The notes under the pieces were generated by a model, which saw only the letters and a program-made list of their open reading frames with translations, was not told the DNA's origin and did no database searches. Of a DNA stretch of 64,000 nt, positions 17,136 to 27,168 are shown in pieces (positions within the stretch are counted from its first letter, which is position 1; each line of letters begins with the position of its first letter). Origin of the DNA: Salinigranum rubrum (GTDB lineage Archaea > Halobacteriota > Halobacteria > Halobacteriales > Haloferacaceae); contig NZ_CP026309.1 in NCBI RefSeq assembly GCF_002906575.1, positions 62,001 through 126,000 of the forward strand, read 5' to 3'. The translations under genes were made by a program, and so were the position numbers.

Positions 17136-17723
17136 TCAGGGCGCTTTGCCCGTCTCGATGGTGAACGAACCGCGCGGATACGCCACACACGTCAGGGTGT
17201 AGCCGTCGTCGAGTTCGCCGTCGTCGAGCATCTGCTGGTTGTCGTGGACGACGTAGTCCTCGGAGGGTCCGTCCTGGATCTGTCCGGCACAGGAGACGCA
17301 CGACCCCTGCCGGCACGCATATGGGAGGTCCCAGCCGTGGTCCTCGCCGGATTCGAGGATGGTCTTGTTGTTGGCGACTTCGATGGTCTCGCCCTCCTTG
17401 ACGAACTCCACCTCGAAGTACTCGACCTCGTCCTCGGGGATGTCGGCGGGGCCGGTCTCCTCGGCGGTTTCCTCGCCGCCTTCTTCGAGTTCGGCACCCT
17501 CAGCGCTGGCGCCCGCGGCGACGGCGGCGGCGCCACCGCCGATGGAGCGGTTCATCGGTTCGGGGAAGTCCGTCTCGGGGACCGTCTCCGCCCGACGGTC
17601 CAGCACCTCCTGTGAGATGTCCTGCGTCGACTGCCACCCCGTCCCTTTGGAGTAGTGCAGCGCGACGGCGATGAGCGTCAGCAGGACGCCCATACTGAGT
17701 CCCACGACGTTGATCTCGACCAT
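17136..17723 (-). CDS. Membrane-anchored [2Fe-2S] ferredoxin
   Basis: The 195-residue protein begins with one hydrophobic helix (about residues 5-23), then an acidic, Ala/Gly/Glu-rich linker of about 70 residues, then a plant-type ferredoxin domain. The cluster motif is CRQGSCVSCAG with a fourth cysteine in TLTCVAYP. It likely tethers an electron carrier to the inner membrane face. The convergent molybdenum hydroxylase is adjacent, so it might accept its electrons, but the opposite orientation gives no operon support for this. Confidence 0.88.
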   Translation of the reverse strand: MVEINVVGLSMGVLLTLIAVALHYSKGTGWQSTQDISQEVLDRRAETVPETDFPEPMNRSIGGGAAAVAAGASAEGAELEEGGEETAEETGPADIPEDEVEYFEVEFVKEGETIEVANNKTILESGEDHGWDLPYACRQGSCVSCAGQIQDGPSEDYVVHDNQQMLDDGELDDGYTLTCVAYPRGSFTIETGKAP

Positions 17724-17799
17724 GTCGGCGGCTACGGATGCGGGGGTTAAGGGGATTGTGATTGTCCGTCCGCGCCGGGTCGACTACCGTCGCCCGATT

Positions 17800-20058
17800 T
17801 CACCGCCGTTCGGTGCTCGGTGGCTCGCCGCCGTCGGTCGCGGCGACGCCACCATCTCCCGTCGGTGTCCGTGCCGGGGCGTGCGACCCGTCCCGTTCGC
17901 CGAGTTCGAAGGCGTCGAGCGTCGACGAGAGCCTCGCCGCGCTCGCCGCCAGCGAGTCGGCGCTGTCGGACACCTCCGAGAGCGAGGCGGTCTGCTCCTC
18001 GGCGGCGGCCGAGACCGACTGTGCCTCCGCTGCCGTCTGCCGGCCGACGGTCGCCACCCTGTCGACGACCCCGACCACCTGCTCGGCGGTGGTCGCCTGT
18101 TCGTCGGTCGCGTCGCTGATGGACTGGACGCCGGCGTTCGCCGCGGTGACGTCCTCCGAAATCTCGTCGAGGGCGTCGAGCGCCTCCTCGACGGTGTCGG
18201 CCCCGTCCGCAACCCGCTCTCGCATCTCCGCCATGTCGTCGACGGCGCTCGTCGTCGAGGCCTGTACGTCCTCGACGAGGCCGGCGACCTCGGCGGTCGA
18301 CTCGGTCACCTCTTCGGCGAGCGCCTTGATCTCGTCGGCGACGACGGCGAACCCGTCGCCCGCGTCGCCCGCGCCGGCCGCCTCGATGGAGGCGTTCAGC
18401 GCCAGGAGGTTCGTCTGTTCGGCGACGCCCTCGATGAGCGAGACGACTTCCCCTATTCGATTCATCTCCTCGTCCAGCGCCGCCACCTCCTCGGCGGAGC
18501 GCTCGCTCTGCCGCTCGATGCGCCGCATCTCCGCCATCGCGTCGCTCGCGTACCCGGCACCGGCCTCGGCGCTGTCGGCCGCCGTCTCAGACGTCCGGGC
18601 GACCTCCGCCGACGAGGAGGCGATCTCCTCGACCGTCGCCGAGAGGTCGGTCATCTCCGCCGACACCTCCTCGAGCCGCTCTTCCTGTTCGGCCGCCCCG
18701 TCGGAGATTTCCTCCACCGAGAGCGCGACCTCGTCGCTCGCGCGGCTCACCTCGTCGGCGCCGGCGGTCACCTCCTCGCTCGCGGTGGCCACGCTGTCGG
18801 CGAACGACTGCACCTGTGTGAGCGTGGACTCGACCGACGCGACCATCTCGTTGAACCCCTCGCCGACCTTCCGCATCGCCTCGCTCTCGCTCTCGGGGTC
18901 GACGCGGACCGTGAGGTCTCCGTCCGCTGCCCGTTCCATCGCGGCGTCGTAGCTGGCGGCCTTCCGGTCGAGGTGCTCGGCGAGGGCGTTCGCCTCCCGC
19001 AACTGTTCGTGGATGGCGTCGCGCATCGCACCGAACGCCCCGTACAGCCGCCCGATTTCGTCCTCGCGGTCGGTCTCGACGGACACGTCGAGGTTCCCCG
19101 CCTCCAGTTCCCGCGCGGTCTCGGCGAGGTCGTCGAGCGCCCGGACGGTGCTCCGGCCGATGGTGAGGCCGACGACGACGAATCCGAGCGCCGAGAGCCC
19201 CACCAAGAGGAGCACGTCACGTTCGATGAGGTCGACGACCCCGTAGGCCCCTCCCGTCGGCGCGTGCGTCAGTACGACCCAGTCGGTCCCCTCGACGGGC
19301 GCGTAGCCGACGACGTATCCGTCCTGTTCGACGACGCCCGATTCGTCGGCAGCGCCGCGCTGGAGCGCGACCGCGTCGGCCCCCCACCGGTACTCGCGCA
19401 GCACGGCCTCCTCGCTCTCGGCGAACTCGACGATGCCGTTGCCGTCGACGACCTGGGTGAACCCGCCCTCGATGGGCGTGCTGAACTGGCTGGCGCGCTC
19501 GGTCGTGTCGACGGTCATCACGAGGGCGCGCTCGCCGGAGATGGGGCTGGCGAACGCGACGAGTTCGGTCCCGTCGCGCCGGTACCCCTCCGAGACGAGC
19601 GTGTCGTCCTGTGCGGCGTCGGCGAGCAACTGGTCCATCCACACGATTCCGAGCGTCCCGAGCGGCGCTCCCTCCCTGACGTCGTCGGTGCTTCCGATGA
19701 CCGTCCCCGACCGCCGGTCGACGAGGTGGAGCGCGTGGACGGTCTCGGGCAACTGCGCTCGCTTCTGGTCCAGCGCCCCGACCGCGGTCGACGTGTCGAT
19801 AACCTGGACCGCCTCCGAGTCCGACAGGAGTTGGACCGTGCGTTTGTTCGTCTCGACCCACCCCGCGAACCCGTCCGCTTCGAGTTCGGCGACTCGCCGG
19901 AGCTCGGTCTGGGTATCGTCTCTGAGTTCGTCGCCGATCATGTTCTGGACGAAGAACCCGAACCCGGCGACGACGACCATGACGACGAGGACCGTCGCGA
20001 CGAACTGCCGCATGTAGCTCCGACGAAGCCACGAGGGCAGCATCGACTGTCCGTTCAT
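17800..20058 (-). CDS. Methyl-accepting chemotaxis transducer with extracytoplasmic sensor and HAMP
   Basis: The 752-residue halobacterial transducer has a first membrane helix at about 18-41, an external sensor domain of dCache-like size to about 290, a second helix near 297-318, a HAMP region, and a long cytoplasmic methyl-accepting coiled coil. Its tip contains [20 protein letters not shown] and [16 protein letters not shown]. The sensor would bind a small solute outside the cell and signal to CheA. It lies next to the Bat-like regulator but is separated by about 100 bases, so co-regulation is not established. Confidence 0.9.
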   Translation of the reverse strand: MNGQSMLPSWLRRSYMRQFVATVLVVMVVVAGFGFFVQNMIGDELRDDTQTELRRVAELEADGFAGWVETNKRTVQLLSDSEAVQVIDTSTAVGALDQKRAQLPETVHALHLVDRRSGTVIGSTDDVREGAPLGTLGIVWMDQLLADAAQDDTLVSEGYRRDGTELVAFASPISGERALVMTVDTTERASQFSTPIEGGFTQVVDGNGIVEFAESEEAVLREYRWGADAVALQRGAADESGVVEQDGYVVGYAPVEGTDWVVLTHAPTGGAYGVVDLIERDVLLLVGLSALGFVVVGLTIGRSTVRALDDLAETARELEAGNLDVSVETDREDEIGRLYGAFGAMRDAIHEQLREANALAEHLDRKAASYDAAMERAADGDLTVRVDPESESEAMRKVGEGFNEMVASVESTLTQVQSFADSVATASEEVTAGADEVSRASDEVALSVEEISDGAAEQEERLEEVSAEMTDLSATVEEIASSSAEVARTSETAADSAEAGAGYASDAMAEMRRIERQSERSAEEVAALDEEMNRIGEVVSLIEGVAEQTNLLALNASIEAAGAGDAGDGFAVVADEIKALAEEVTESTAEVAGLVEDVQASTTSAVDDMAEMRERVADGADTVEEALDALDEISEDVTAANAGVQSISDATDEQATTAEQVVGVVDRVATVGRQTAAEAQSVSAAAEEQTASLSEVSDSADSLAASAARLSSTLDAFELGERDGSHAPARTPTGDGGVAATDGGEPPSTERR

Positions 20059-20155
20059 ACCGCCGGTCGTGTCTCCAGCCCCCTCGGTGTACGGCCGAAG
20101 CGGTCCGGCATCGAATATCTTCGGTGATACTGAGAGGGTGTACCGGACCGCCCCG

Positions 20156-22459
20156 TCAGTCGAACAGTTCGGTCAGCACGGTTTCGAGGGCGATACGGAG
20201 GTGCTGGTGGAACGTCGACGCCGAGATGCCCATCGTCTCCGCGACGTCCTCGGCGGTCTGTCGGCGCGGGCGCTCGAAGTAGCCGCCGTGGTACGCCGCC
20301 TGCAGCGCCGACAGTTGTCGCTGGGTGAGCCGCGATTCGACCGTCTCCGCCACCGCTCGCGTCCGCTTCACGGGGCGGGCGACCTGTCGCTTCGAGACGA
20401 GTCCGCTGTCGGGGAACGCCGATCGGACCCCGTCGAGGAGCCGTCCGACGTCGACGTTCGGCGAGACGTCGACCATCACCCGGAGCGTCCCCTCCGACGC
20501 CTCCATCGTGTGGACCTTGGTGCCCATGCTCGCGAGGTAGGTCACGAGCACGTCCGTCACGGTCAGGGCGATGACGCCGCCCTCTCCCTCCCGGTCGTGG
20601 ACGACGGTCACCTCCTCGACCGCCGGGTTCGGCGCGACTGCCGCGACCCGGTCGGTCGGCGCGCTCCCTTCGAGCGTCACGTACACGAGGTACCGCCGGT
20701 CGTCGATGGGAACGAGGCGGTCGAGCGTCACCGTTCCGTCCCCGCTCCCGAGTTGGACCAGCGGGTCGTCGGCGTCGGTCGTCTCCAGCACGAGTTCGAC
20801 GACCCCGTCGGCCTGCAGGAGGTGCTCCGTCTCGACGGCGTGGATGCCGTACCCGGCGGCCGTCCCGATGTCCGCGAGCGCGCTCCGTTCGTTCTCGGTC
20901 AGGCCGCTCGCCGTCGTCGAGCAGAGGAGGACGAGCCCGGAGGTGGTCTCCCGATAGGTCAACGGGACACAGACCACCGAACGGATGGCGGTGGCGAGGT
21001 CGTGGTCGAGGTCGACCGCGGCGCTGTCGACGTGCTGGACCTCGACGCTTCCCCGTTCGTAGGCTCGCTCGATGACGCTGCGCGACGTGATGTGTTCGAA
21101 CACGTATCCGGCCGCGTCGGCGTCGAGGCCGCTCGCGAGTCGGACGTCGAACCCGCCCCCCTCCACGTAGTCGACGCTCGCCGCGAAGAGGTACGGCCCG
21201 TCGCCGGTGAGTCGGTCGCAGACGTCCTGTTCGATGTCCCGCCGCGAGGAGTCGTGGACGATGCGCCGCAGGATGTCGCGGAGGACTTCGTTCATCCGGT
21301 TCGCGGCCGCGAGCGACGCGCGCTGTGCCTCGAGTTCGTTCTCGCGCGCTCGCCGTTCCGTCATGTCGCGGGTCACGAACGCGAACCCCTGGTGGGTGCC
21401 GTCGTCGTCGAACACCGGCGTGACGACCACGTGTGCCCAGAAGCGCTGGCCGTCGCGGCGGACGCGCCACCCTTCGTCTTCGACGCACTCGCGTTCGAGC
21501 GCCTCGTCGAGAAGCCGCTCGGGGAGGCCGGCCGCGACGTCCTCAGGCGTGTAAAAGAGCGAGACGTGCTCGCCGACCGCCTCCTGTTCGGTGTACCCCT
21601 CGATGTCCTCGGCGCCCTCGTTCCACGTCACGATTCGCCCCTCCGTGTCGAGCATGAACACGGCGTACTCGGTGACGGCCGTGACCAGCGACTCGAACCG
21701 TTTCGCCTCCAGTAGTTCCTGCCGGCGGCGTTCGTCGTCGGTGATGTCCTGGGCGACGGAGATGAGTTCGCCGTCCTCGGTGTACGACAGCGAGTGGTTC
21801 GTCAACACCAGGTCGCCGTCCTTCCGCCGGTAGACGGTCTGACCGGTCCAGCCGCCGTTGGCCGCCGCGGGCAGTTGCTGGTCGTACACCCGCTGTCTGT
21901 CCTCCTCTCTGTACAGCAGTTCCCAGTGTCGGCCGAGGAGTTCGTCGCGGTCGTACCCGACGAGCGAGGCGAACGCCTCGTTCGTGTAGACGAACCGTCC
22001 GCTCTCGTCGAGGATGCTGATCCCCTCGCGGGCCCGCTCGATGGCCTCGTACCCCCGGAGACGCTCCTCCTCGGCGCGGCGGCGCTCGACGTAGTTGACG
22101 ATGCGGTTCGCGAGCAGGGTGTACTGCTCGTAGCCGCGCTTCTGGATGTAGTCCGTCACGCCCGCCGATATCGCCTCGCTCGCGACTTCCTCGGAGCCGT
22201 GGCCGGTGAAGAAGATGACCGGCATCGTGTCGTCGACGTCGCGCACCGCCCGCAGGAACTCCAGCCCGCTCACCTGTGGCATCTCGTAGTCGGAGACGAC
22301 GCAGTCGAACGACTCCTCGTCGAGGCGCTCCAGCGCCCGTTCGGCGTCCGGTTCGCTCTCGACGCTGAGCGCCTCGTTCTCCGCCTCGAGCGAGGCTGCT
22401 GCCAGGGAAGCGAACTCCCGGTCGTCGTCGACGTGGAGGACGCATATTGTGGCAGTCAT
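20156..22459 (-). CDS. Response regulator-PAS-PAS-GAF-Bat-type HTH regulator
   Basis: The ATG at 22459 ([13 protein letters not shown]), preceded by AGGAG, gives 767 residues. An N-terminal receiver domain has phospho-acceptor Asp57 (VVSDYEMP), then two PAS domains (about 140-245 and 255-375), a GAF domain (about 390-530), a Bat-type GAF/HTH-10-associated region and a C-terminal HTH-10 ([27 protein letters not shown]). It has no histidine kinase core. Such proteins are haloarchaeal transcription activators related to the bacterio-opsin activator. Neither PAS domain has the LOV cysteine. Its target genes are unknown. Confidence 0.88.
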   Translation of the reverse strand: MTATICVLHVDDDREFASLAAASLEAENEALSVESEPDAERALERLDEESFDCVVSDYEMPQVSGLEFLRAVRDVDDTMPVIFFTGHGSEEVASEAISAGVTDYIQKRGYEQYTLLANRIVNYVERRRAEEERLRGYEAIERAREGISILDESGRFVYTNEAFASLVGYDRDELLGRHWELLYREEDRQRVYDQQLPAAANGGWTGQTVYRRKDGDLVLTNHSLSYTEDGELISVAQDITDDERRRQELLEAKRFESLVTAVTEYAVFMLDTEGRIVTWNEGAEDIEGYTEQEAVGEHVSLFYTPEDVAAGLPERLLDEALERECVEDEGWRVRRDGQRFWAHVVVTPVFDDDGTHQGFAFVTRDMTERRARENELEAQRASLAAANRMNEVLRDILRRIVHDSSRRDIEQDVCDRLTGDGPYLFAASVDYVEGGGFDVRLASGLDADAAGYVFEHITSRSVIERAYERGSVEVQHVDSAAVDLDHDLATAIRSVVCVPLTYRETTSGLVLLCSTTASGLTENERSALADIGTAAGYGIHAVETEHLLQADGVVELVLETTDADDPLVQLGSGDGTVTLDRLVPIDDRRYLVYVTLEGSAPTDRVAAVAPNPAVEEVTVVHDREGEGGVIALTVTDVLVTYLASMGTKVHTMEASEGTLRVMVDVSPNVDVGRLLDGVRSAFPDSGLVSKRQVARPVKRTRAVAETVESRLTQRQLSALQAAYHGGYFERPRRQTAEDVAETMGISASTFHQHLRIALETVLTELFD

Positions 22460-22542
22460 CTCCTGTGTTATGCACCGGACGCTTGTATATGTCACTGCCC
22501 CTACGACGGGCCCTCTCGGCGTCTCGACCGGCGGCCGGTCGA

Positions 22543-23433
22543 CTACTCGCGGGCGACCTCGTGCCGGCCGAACCCGTAGCGCAGGCGGTTCGCCAGGCGA
22601 CGCGAGAACCGCTCCTCCCGGCTGGCGAATCGCTCGGCCAGCGCCTGGTAGATGAGGGGGACGGGGACCTCCTGTTCGAGCGCCTCCTGGACCGTCCACG
22701 TGCCCGTCGACCCGCCCGCGACGTGGTCTGCGACGTCGCCGAGGTCCGACCCCTCCTCTCGGAAGGCCTCCTCACAGAGTTCGAGCAGCCACGACCGGAT
22801 GACTGCGCCGTTGTTCCACGTCCGCGCCACGGATTCGAGGTCGAGGTCGTACCGGCCCTCGAAGAGGAGTTCGAACCCCTCGCCGTACGCCTGCATCAGC
22901 GCGTACTCGACGCCGTTGTGGACCATCTTCACGTAGTGGCCCGACCCCGCCGGTCCCATGTGTCCGTGCCCCTCGGGTCCCGTGGCGACGGCGTCGAACA
23001 CCGGCGTCATCTCCTCGTACGCCCACGCGGGACCGCCGATCATGAGCGAGAAGCCCAGTTCCGCACCCGCCGGTCCGCCGCTCGTCCCGCAGTCGAGGTA
23101 CGCGGCGTCGACGCGCTCTGCTCTCCGAACCGAGGCCTCGAAGTGGGAGTTTCCCCCGTCGACGACGACGTCCCGCTCTCTTAGATGCGGGGCCAGTTCG
23201 TCGAGGGTCGCGTCGACGGCCTCGCCCGCCGGTACCATCAGCCAGACGCGGCGCTCGTCGCCGAGGCGGTCCAGCACGTCGACGGGACCCTCGGCGGTCT
23301 CGGCACCCGCTTCGGCCGCGGTGGTGACTGCCTCGGAATTCAGATCGAACGCGACGACGTCGTGGCCCGCATCCAGGACGCGTTCGACGACGATCTGTCC
23401 CATCCGACCGAGTCCGATGACGCCCAGTTGCAT
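22543..23433 (-). CDS. gndA: 6-phosphogluconate dehydrogenase, decarboxylating (short type)
   Basis: The 296-residue enzyme starts at 23433 with MQLGVIGLGRMG, the dinucleotide-binding Rossmann motif. DGGNSHFE, CGTSGGPAGAE and YVKMVHNGVEYALMQ follow and supply the substrate and catalytic Lys/Asn residues of the family. It oxidises 6-phosphogluconate to ribulose 5-phosphate and CO2; in haloarchaea this feeds the oxidative pentose phosphate pathway. The open frame continues upstream through a GGT/GTG-rich repeat that would encode poly-Thr, which is more likely untranslated. Confidence 0.92.
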   Translation of the reverse strand: MQLGVIGLGRMGQIVVERVLDAGHDVVAFDLNSEAVTTAAEAGAETAEGPVDVLDRLGDERRVWLMVPAGEAVDATLDELAPHLRERDVVVDGGNSHFEASVRRAERVDAAYLDCGTSGGPAGAELGFSLMIGGPAWAYEEMTPVFDAVATGPEGHGHMGPAGSGHYVKMVHNGVEYALMQAYGEGFELLFEGRYDLDLESVARTWNNGAVIRSWLLELCEEAFREEGSDLGDVADHVAGGSTGTWTVQEALEQEVPVPLIYQALAERFASREERFSRRLANRLRYGFGRHEVARE

Positions 23434-23537
23434 ACCCGCCCCTGCGAGAGGGGAGGTGGTAGTGGTTGTGGTTGTGGTCGTGTTGTGGTCGTGTCCCTGC
23501 GTCTCGTACGGCCCGCCGCACACCCCGTCGACAGGAT

Positions 23538-23568
23538 ACGTTTACCCCGCTCCGGACCTTTCGTCCGG
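23538..23568 (+). promoter_or_regulatory. Promoter with inverted repeat in front of the CBS gene
   Basis: A TATA-like ACGTTTACC at about 23538-23546 lies 25-30 bases before the ATG at 23570, which suggests a leaderless transcript. Between them is the inverted repeat CCGGAC-CTTTC-GTCCGG (23552-23568), one base from the ATG. It could be an operator over the start site, or an RNA hairpin if transcription begins farther upstream. Confidence 0.4.
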
Positions 23569-23569
23569 T

Positions 23570-23974
23570 ATGACCGCCGACATCGCCCGGACGGACGTCC
23601 TGACGGCCGCGCCGGACACGACCGTCGTACAGGCGACCGACGCCATGCGGACGCACGGGGAGGCGTTCGTCGTCGTGCTCGACGAACAGCACCCGCTCGG
23701 GGTGCTCTCGGCGGCCGACGTCGGACTCGCACTCGGGACCGTCGACGGACTCGCCGACCGGCCGGTCGCCGACGTCGTCTCCCTGTCGGTGACCATCCGC
23801 GAGCGTGCCTCGCGCGAGGGACTCGTCTCGCGCTTCCGCGAGACGGGCGCCGAGCGACTCGTCGTCGTCGACGCGGCCGACGAGTTCGTCGGCGTCGTCT
23901 CCCGCCGCGACCTCCTCGCGACGTACGCCGACGAGATCGGATCGCTGTTCGACCTGTTCTCCTCGCTCGACTGA
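23570..23974 (+). CDS. Two-CBS-domain protein
   Basis: From ATG 23570 the protein has 134 residues made almost wholly of a CBS pair: VLTAAPDTTVVQATDAMRTHG...GVLSAADVGLAL and VSLSVTIRERASREGLVSRFRET...GVVSRRDLLATY. CBS pairs bind adenine nucleotides or S-adenosylmethionine and act as regulators. It stands alone, divergent from the 6-phosphogluconate dehydrogenase gene. The ligand cannot be told from sequence. Confidence 0.85.
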   Translation: MTADIARTDVLTAAPDTTVVQATDAMRTHGEAFVVVLDEQHPLGVLSAADVGLALGTVDGLADRPVADVVSLSVTIRERASREGLVSRFRETGAERLVVVDAADEFVGVVSRRDLLATYADEIGSLFDLFSSLD

Positions 23975-24067
23975 GGACCCCCTCCGGGAGTGGCGCTCCT
24001 TTCGTCTTCGATTGACACCGTCGACGCGCACGCGAGGGTTTTTCGCGGTCGGGGCGTTCTCGTCCGC

Positions 24068-25186
24068 ATGGACGAACGGATACGCGACCACGCGCGGACG
24101 CTGGTCGACTGGAGCGCCCGGGTCGAACGCGGCGACGACGTCGTCGTCAGCGTCGGCGAGGACGCACACGACCTCGCGGTCGCCGTCTGCGCCGAACTCG
24201 GCGAGCGCGGGGCGAGCGTCGTCACGACCTACGCCTCGGAGGAACTGGACCGCGCGTACCTGCGTGCCCACGACGGCGACTTCGACGCCTCGGACGCGGA
24301 ACTCGCGCTCTACGAACGCGCCGACGTCGTGCTCCGCCTGGGCGGTCCGCGGAACACGACGGCGATGGCGGACGTCTCCGGCGACAGCCAGGCGGCGTAC
24401 GCCCGTGCGAACCAGGCCGCCCGCGAGGCGCGCCTCGACACCCGCTGGGTCTCGACCGTTCACCCGACCCGGGCGCTCGCCCAGCAGGCCGGGATGGCGT
24501 TCGACGAGTACCGCGACTTCGTTTACGGGGCCGTCCTCCGCGACTGGGAGTCGCTCGCGGCGGAGATGGCCCAGTTGAAGGAACTGCTCGACGCCGGGAG
24601 CGAGGTCCGCCTCGTCACCGAGCGCGACGCACACCCGGACACGGACCTCACCATGGCCGTCGAGGGGCGGGTCGCGGTCAACAGCGCCGCCTCGGTCGCG
24701 TACGACTCGCACAACCTCCCCTCCGGCGAGGTGTTCACCGCGCCGTTCGCCACAGAAGGGGAGGTGTTCTTCGACGTCCCGATGACGCTGCAGGGTCGTC
24801 GGGTGCGGAACGTCTGGCTCTCGTTCGAATCGGGCGAAGTCGTCGATTTCTCGGCCGAGACGAACGAGGACGTCCTCGCGGACGTCCTCGACACCGACGC
24901 CGGGGCGAAGCGCCTCGGCGAACTCGGCGTCGGGATGAACCGCGGCATCGACCGGTTCACCGACAACGTCCTCTTCGACGAGAAGATGGGCGACACCGTT
25001 CACCTCGCGCTGGGGCGGGCGTACCGCTCGAACTTCCGGGACGGCGAAGAAGACGAGGCGAACGACTCCGCGGTCCACGTGGACATGATTACCGACGTGA
25101 GCGAGCGCTCGCGGATCGAAATCGACGGCGACGTGATACAGCGAAACGGCCGGTTCCGGTGGGAACCGGGGTTCGAGACGGCGTGA
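24068..25186 (+). CDS. Aminopeptidase, peptidase family M29
   Basis: The 372-residue protein starting MDERIRDHARTLVDWS matches the M29 (AmpS/PepS) family of cytoplasmic aminopeptidases that use two metal ions. Typical segments include HNLPSGEVFTAPFATEG, with a metal-ligand glutamate, and the C-terminal LFDEKMGDTVHLALG with glutamate and histidine ligands. It releases N-terminal amino acids from peptides. It lies about 90 bases after the CBS gene in the same direction and may be co-transcribed. Confidence 0.9.
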   Translation: MDERIRDHARTLVDWSARVERGDDVVVSVGEDAHDLAVAVCAELGERGASVVTTYASEELDRAYLRAHDGDFDASDAELALYERADVVLRLGGPRNTTAMADVSGDSQAAYARANQAAREARLDTRWVSTVHPTRALAQQAGMAFDEYRDFVYGAVLRDWESLAAEMAQLKELLDAGSEVRLVTERDAHPDTDLTMAVEGRVAVNSAASVAYDSHNLPSGEVFTAPFATEGEVFFDVPMTLQGRRVRNVWLSFESGEVVDFSAETNEDVLADVLDTDAGAKRLGELGVGMNRGIDRFTDNVLFDEKMGDTVHLALGRAYRSNFRDGEEDEANDSAVHVDMITDVSERSRIEIDGDVIQRNGRFRWEPGFETA

Positions 25187-25499
25187 GACCGCCCCGGTCG
25201 TCTGCCCCACCTCTCGGTCCCGTTCGGTCGTCTCCCTCGGCGTTCGACGCCGGGGCGACCCCGAGACGAAACCGGGGCGGGTCCAGTGGCCCGCGCGCTC
25301 GTCAGCGCGCGGGAACGATGCTCCCCCTCCTCACTCGTCCCCTCTCCGCTCGCTCGCCGGCACACCTGTGCGGCGAACCGGTGCCGCGCGGCGATATACC
25401 ATCGCGAGATGGTGAGATAACTGTATACTTCCGTTTTATTACGCTGTCATACCGTCGCACGCTGCGCTGGTGACGACCGCCCACCCGACGCCGAACGGG
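25187..25499 (+). other. Intergenic region with two strong hairpins
   Basis: No gene is visible. A perfect 10-bp stem with four-base loop (CCCGCGCGCT-CGTC-AGCGCGCGGG, 25290-25313) lies about 100 bases after the aminopeptidase stop. A second stem, ACCATC-GCGA-GATGGT with a GNRA-type loop, is at 25398-25413. An AT-rich stretch follows at 25415-25445. The first hairpin may stabilise or end the aminopeptidase message. Together they could belong to a small RNA. Confidence 0.4.
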
Positions 25500-26471
25500 T
25501 CACAGTGACAGTCGGTACGCCCGATTGACGAGGTACGCGCTCGCACGCCGGATGAATTCGAGTGGGTTCGCCCGGAACCGCCGCAGGTGGTGTTGGCTCT
25601 CGCGGCGGAAGACGGTGAGTCGGTCCTGTCGGATCACCTGGTTGTGTTCGACGCTGTACACCGGTCGGTCCGTGAGTCGGGCTATCTCCATCGCCTGCCG
25701 GTGGTCGCTCTCGACGAACAGCACCGCGTCGAGGTCGTTGTACACCTCGGCTTTGAACTCGGCGTGGTTCCCGAGCCGTTGTCGTATCTCCTTGCTCGGG
25801 AGGTCGAGCATGATCAGTTCGCCGTACTCGATGCCGTGGTCGTCGAGCCAGGCTTCCGTCTCCGCGCGGTACTTCTCCAGGCGGGCGGTGACGATCCAGC
25901 CGATGGGTTTCGAGGGGACGACGAGCGGTTCCACCGTCGACAGGAACTCCCGGTAGCGGGGGCCGTCGTCGTTCTCCTTCGGGGTGGGGTCGCGACAGAG
26001 GACGCCGTCGAGGTCGAAACAGCTCTTCGGGACGAACCCCGGGTGGTGCATCAGGTTCCACTCGAACACCCGCGGGAACCGGATCACGTCCGCGTAGGTG
26101 TCGACGAGGTCTCTCCCCTCGGGGCTGACGTAGACCGCGCCGAACACCACGTCGACCTCCTCGGGGAGCGACGCCTCGGCGACGCGCTCGCGCGCTTCGG
26201 TCATCGCCGAACCGGTCAGCACGCTGTCGTCGAGCACTAACACCCGCTTCGGCTGGGTCCCGACGTCACCCTCGAACCGTTCGCCGGTCGCGAAGGCCCG
26301 CGACTCCAGGAAGCCGTCGAGGTCGGTCAGCGGGGCGTTGAGGTGAAGCGCGAGGATGGACCCGGCCAGCAGACCGCTGCGGGGGACCCCGACGACGAGG
26401 TCGAACGGCGGGAGCGTCGGCGCCCAGCGCTTGATGTCGTCGTTCAGATCCGCGATACTCCGGTAGTTCAC
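25500..26471 (-). CDS. Phosphoribosyltransferase-HAD hydrolase fusion protein
   Basis: The 323-residue protein joins two domains. Residues 1-150 form a type I phosphoribosyltransferase domain with DLVVGVPRSGLLAG and the PRPP-binding loop VLVLDDSVLTGSAM (about 76-89). Residues 150-260 look HAD-like, with the nucleophile motif CFDLDGVLCRDP near 151-162 and a later GWIVTARLEKYR segment (Thr motif II, used to bind phosphate). Both active sites appear intact, so the protein could move or salvage a nucleobase and remove a phosphate. The substrate is unknown. It is divergent from S6e. Confidence 0.8.
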   Translation of the reverse strand: MNYRSIADLNDDIKRWAPTLPPFDLVVGVPRSGLLAGSILALHLNAPLTDLDGFLESRAFATGERFEGDVGTQPKRVLVLDDSVLTGSAMTEARERVAEASLPEEVDVVFGAVYVSPEGRDLVDTYADVIRFPRVFEWNLMHHPGFVPKSCFDLDGVLCRDPTPKENDDGPRYREFLSTVEPLVVPSKPIGWIVTARLEKYRAETEAWLDDHGIEYGELIMLDLPSKEIRQRLGNHAEFKAEVYNDLDAVLFVESDHRQAMEIARLTDRPVYSVEHNQVIRQDRLTVFRRESQHHLRRFRANPLEFIRRASAYLVNRAYRLSL

Positions 26472-26772
26472 GGCCCGCCTCCGCCCTGTTCGCGGCTCCG
26501 TCTTCGGCTGATCTTCCGGGCGGTTGTCGTGTGGGTCCGAGGGACGGCCTGTCGAGGTGGGAAACGGTAGTTCACGACTCAGTATCGTTGGCGGACGATA
26601 TAATCATATCCATTGATATTTTCGAAGATAAAAATATCGAGACAATAAAATGTGAGCTACCTGATACCGATTCGGTAGCTGATTCGTCGAATACCCCGAC
26701 ATGTGACACCACAACCCACGGGCGCCCGCCGTTTCGACGCGCTTTTCATCGGCCGCGGGTTTACACGCAGGC
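26472..26772 (+). promoter_or_regulatory. AT-rich divergent control region with inverted repeats
   Basis: The region between the phosphoribosyltransferase fusion and S6e is much more AT-rich than its surroundings between 26580 and 26690. It contains GATATTTT-N8-AAAATATC (26615-26638) and, overlapping one another, AGCTACC-N12-GGTAGCT (26655-26680) and TACCGA-T-TCGGTA (26665-26677). These look like operators or RNA hairpins. No small gene is evident. Confidence 0.45.
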
Positions 26773-27168
26773 ATGGCAGACTTCCAGGTGGTCGTCGCGG
26801 ACCCCGACTCCGGCGCGACCTACCAGACAGAGGTATCGGGACAGGACGCGAACCGCTTCCTCGGGCGCGACCTCGGCGACGAGGTCGACGGCAGCGCCGT
26901 CGGACTCGACGGCTTCACGCTCGAACTGACCGGCGGCTCCGACGCCGCCGGCCGACCGATGCGCGCGGACGTCTCCGGGCCGAACCTGAAGGAGATTCTC
27001 TCGACCGGCGGCGTCGGCCACAAGACCACCCGCGACGGCGAGCGCAAACGCATCACCGTCCGCGGCCGACGGGTCTCCGACGAGACGGTCCAGATCAACG
27101 CGAAGGTCGTCTCCGGCTCTGGCGACGTCGCCGCCGCCTTCGGCGAGGCGGACGAAGACGACGAGTAA
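26773..27168 (+). CDS. rps6e: Small-subunit ribosomal protein S6e
   Basis: The 131-residue protein matches archaeal S6e, with [21 protein letters not shown] at the start, [33 protein letters not shown] and [18 protein letters not shown]. It is a structural part of the 30S subunit. The C-terminus is the short acidic tail usual in haloarchaea. The stop is directly followed by the GTG of the next gene. Confidence 0.95.
   Translation: MADFQVVVADPDSGATYQTEVSGQDANRFLGRDLGDEVDGSAVGLDGFTLELTGGSDAAGRPMRADVSGPNLKEILSTGGVGHKTTRDGERKRITVRGRRVSDETVQINAKVVSGSGDVAAAFGEADEDDE

Noticed and set aside
17671-20127. A long plus-strand open frame opposite transducer 2
   Set aside because: It is antisense to a well-conserved transducer and has shadow composition.
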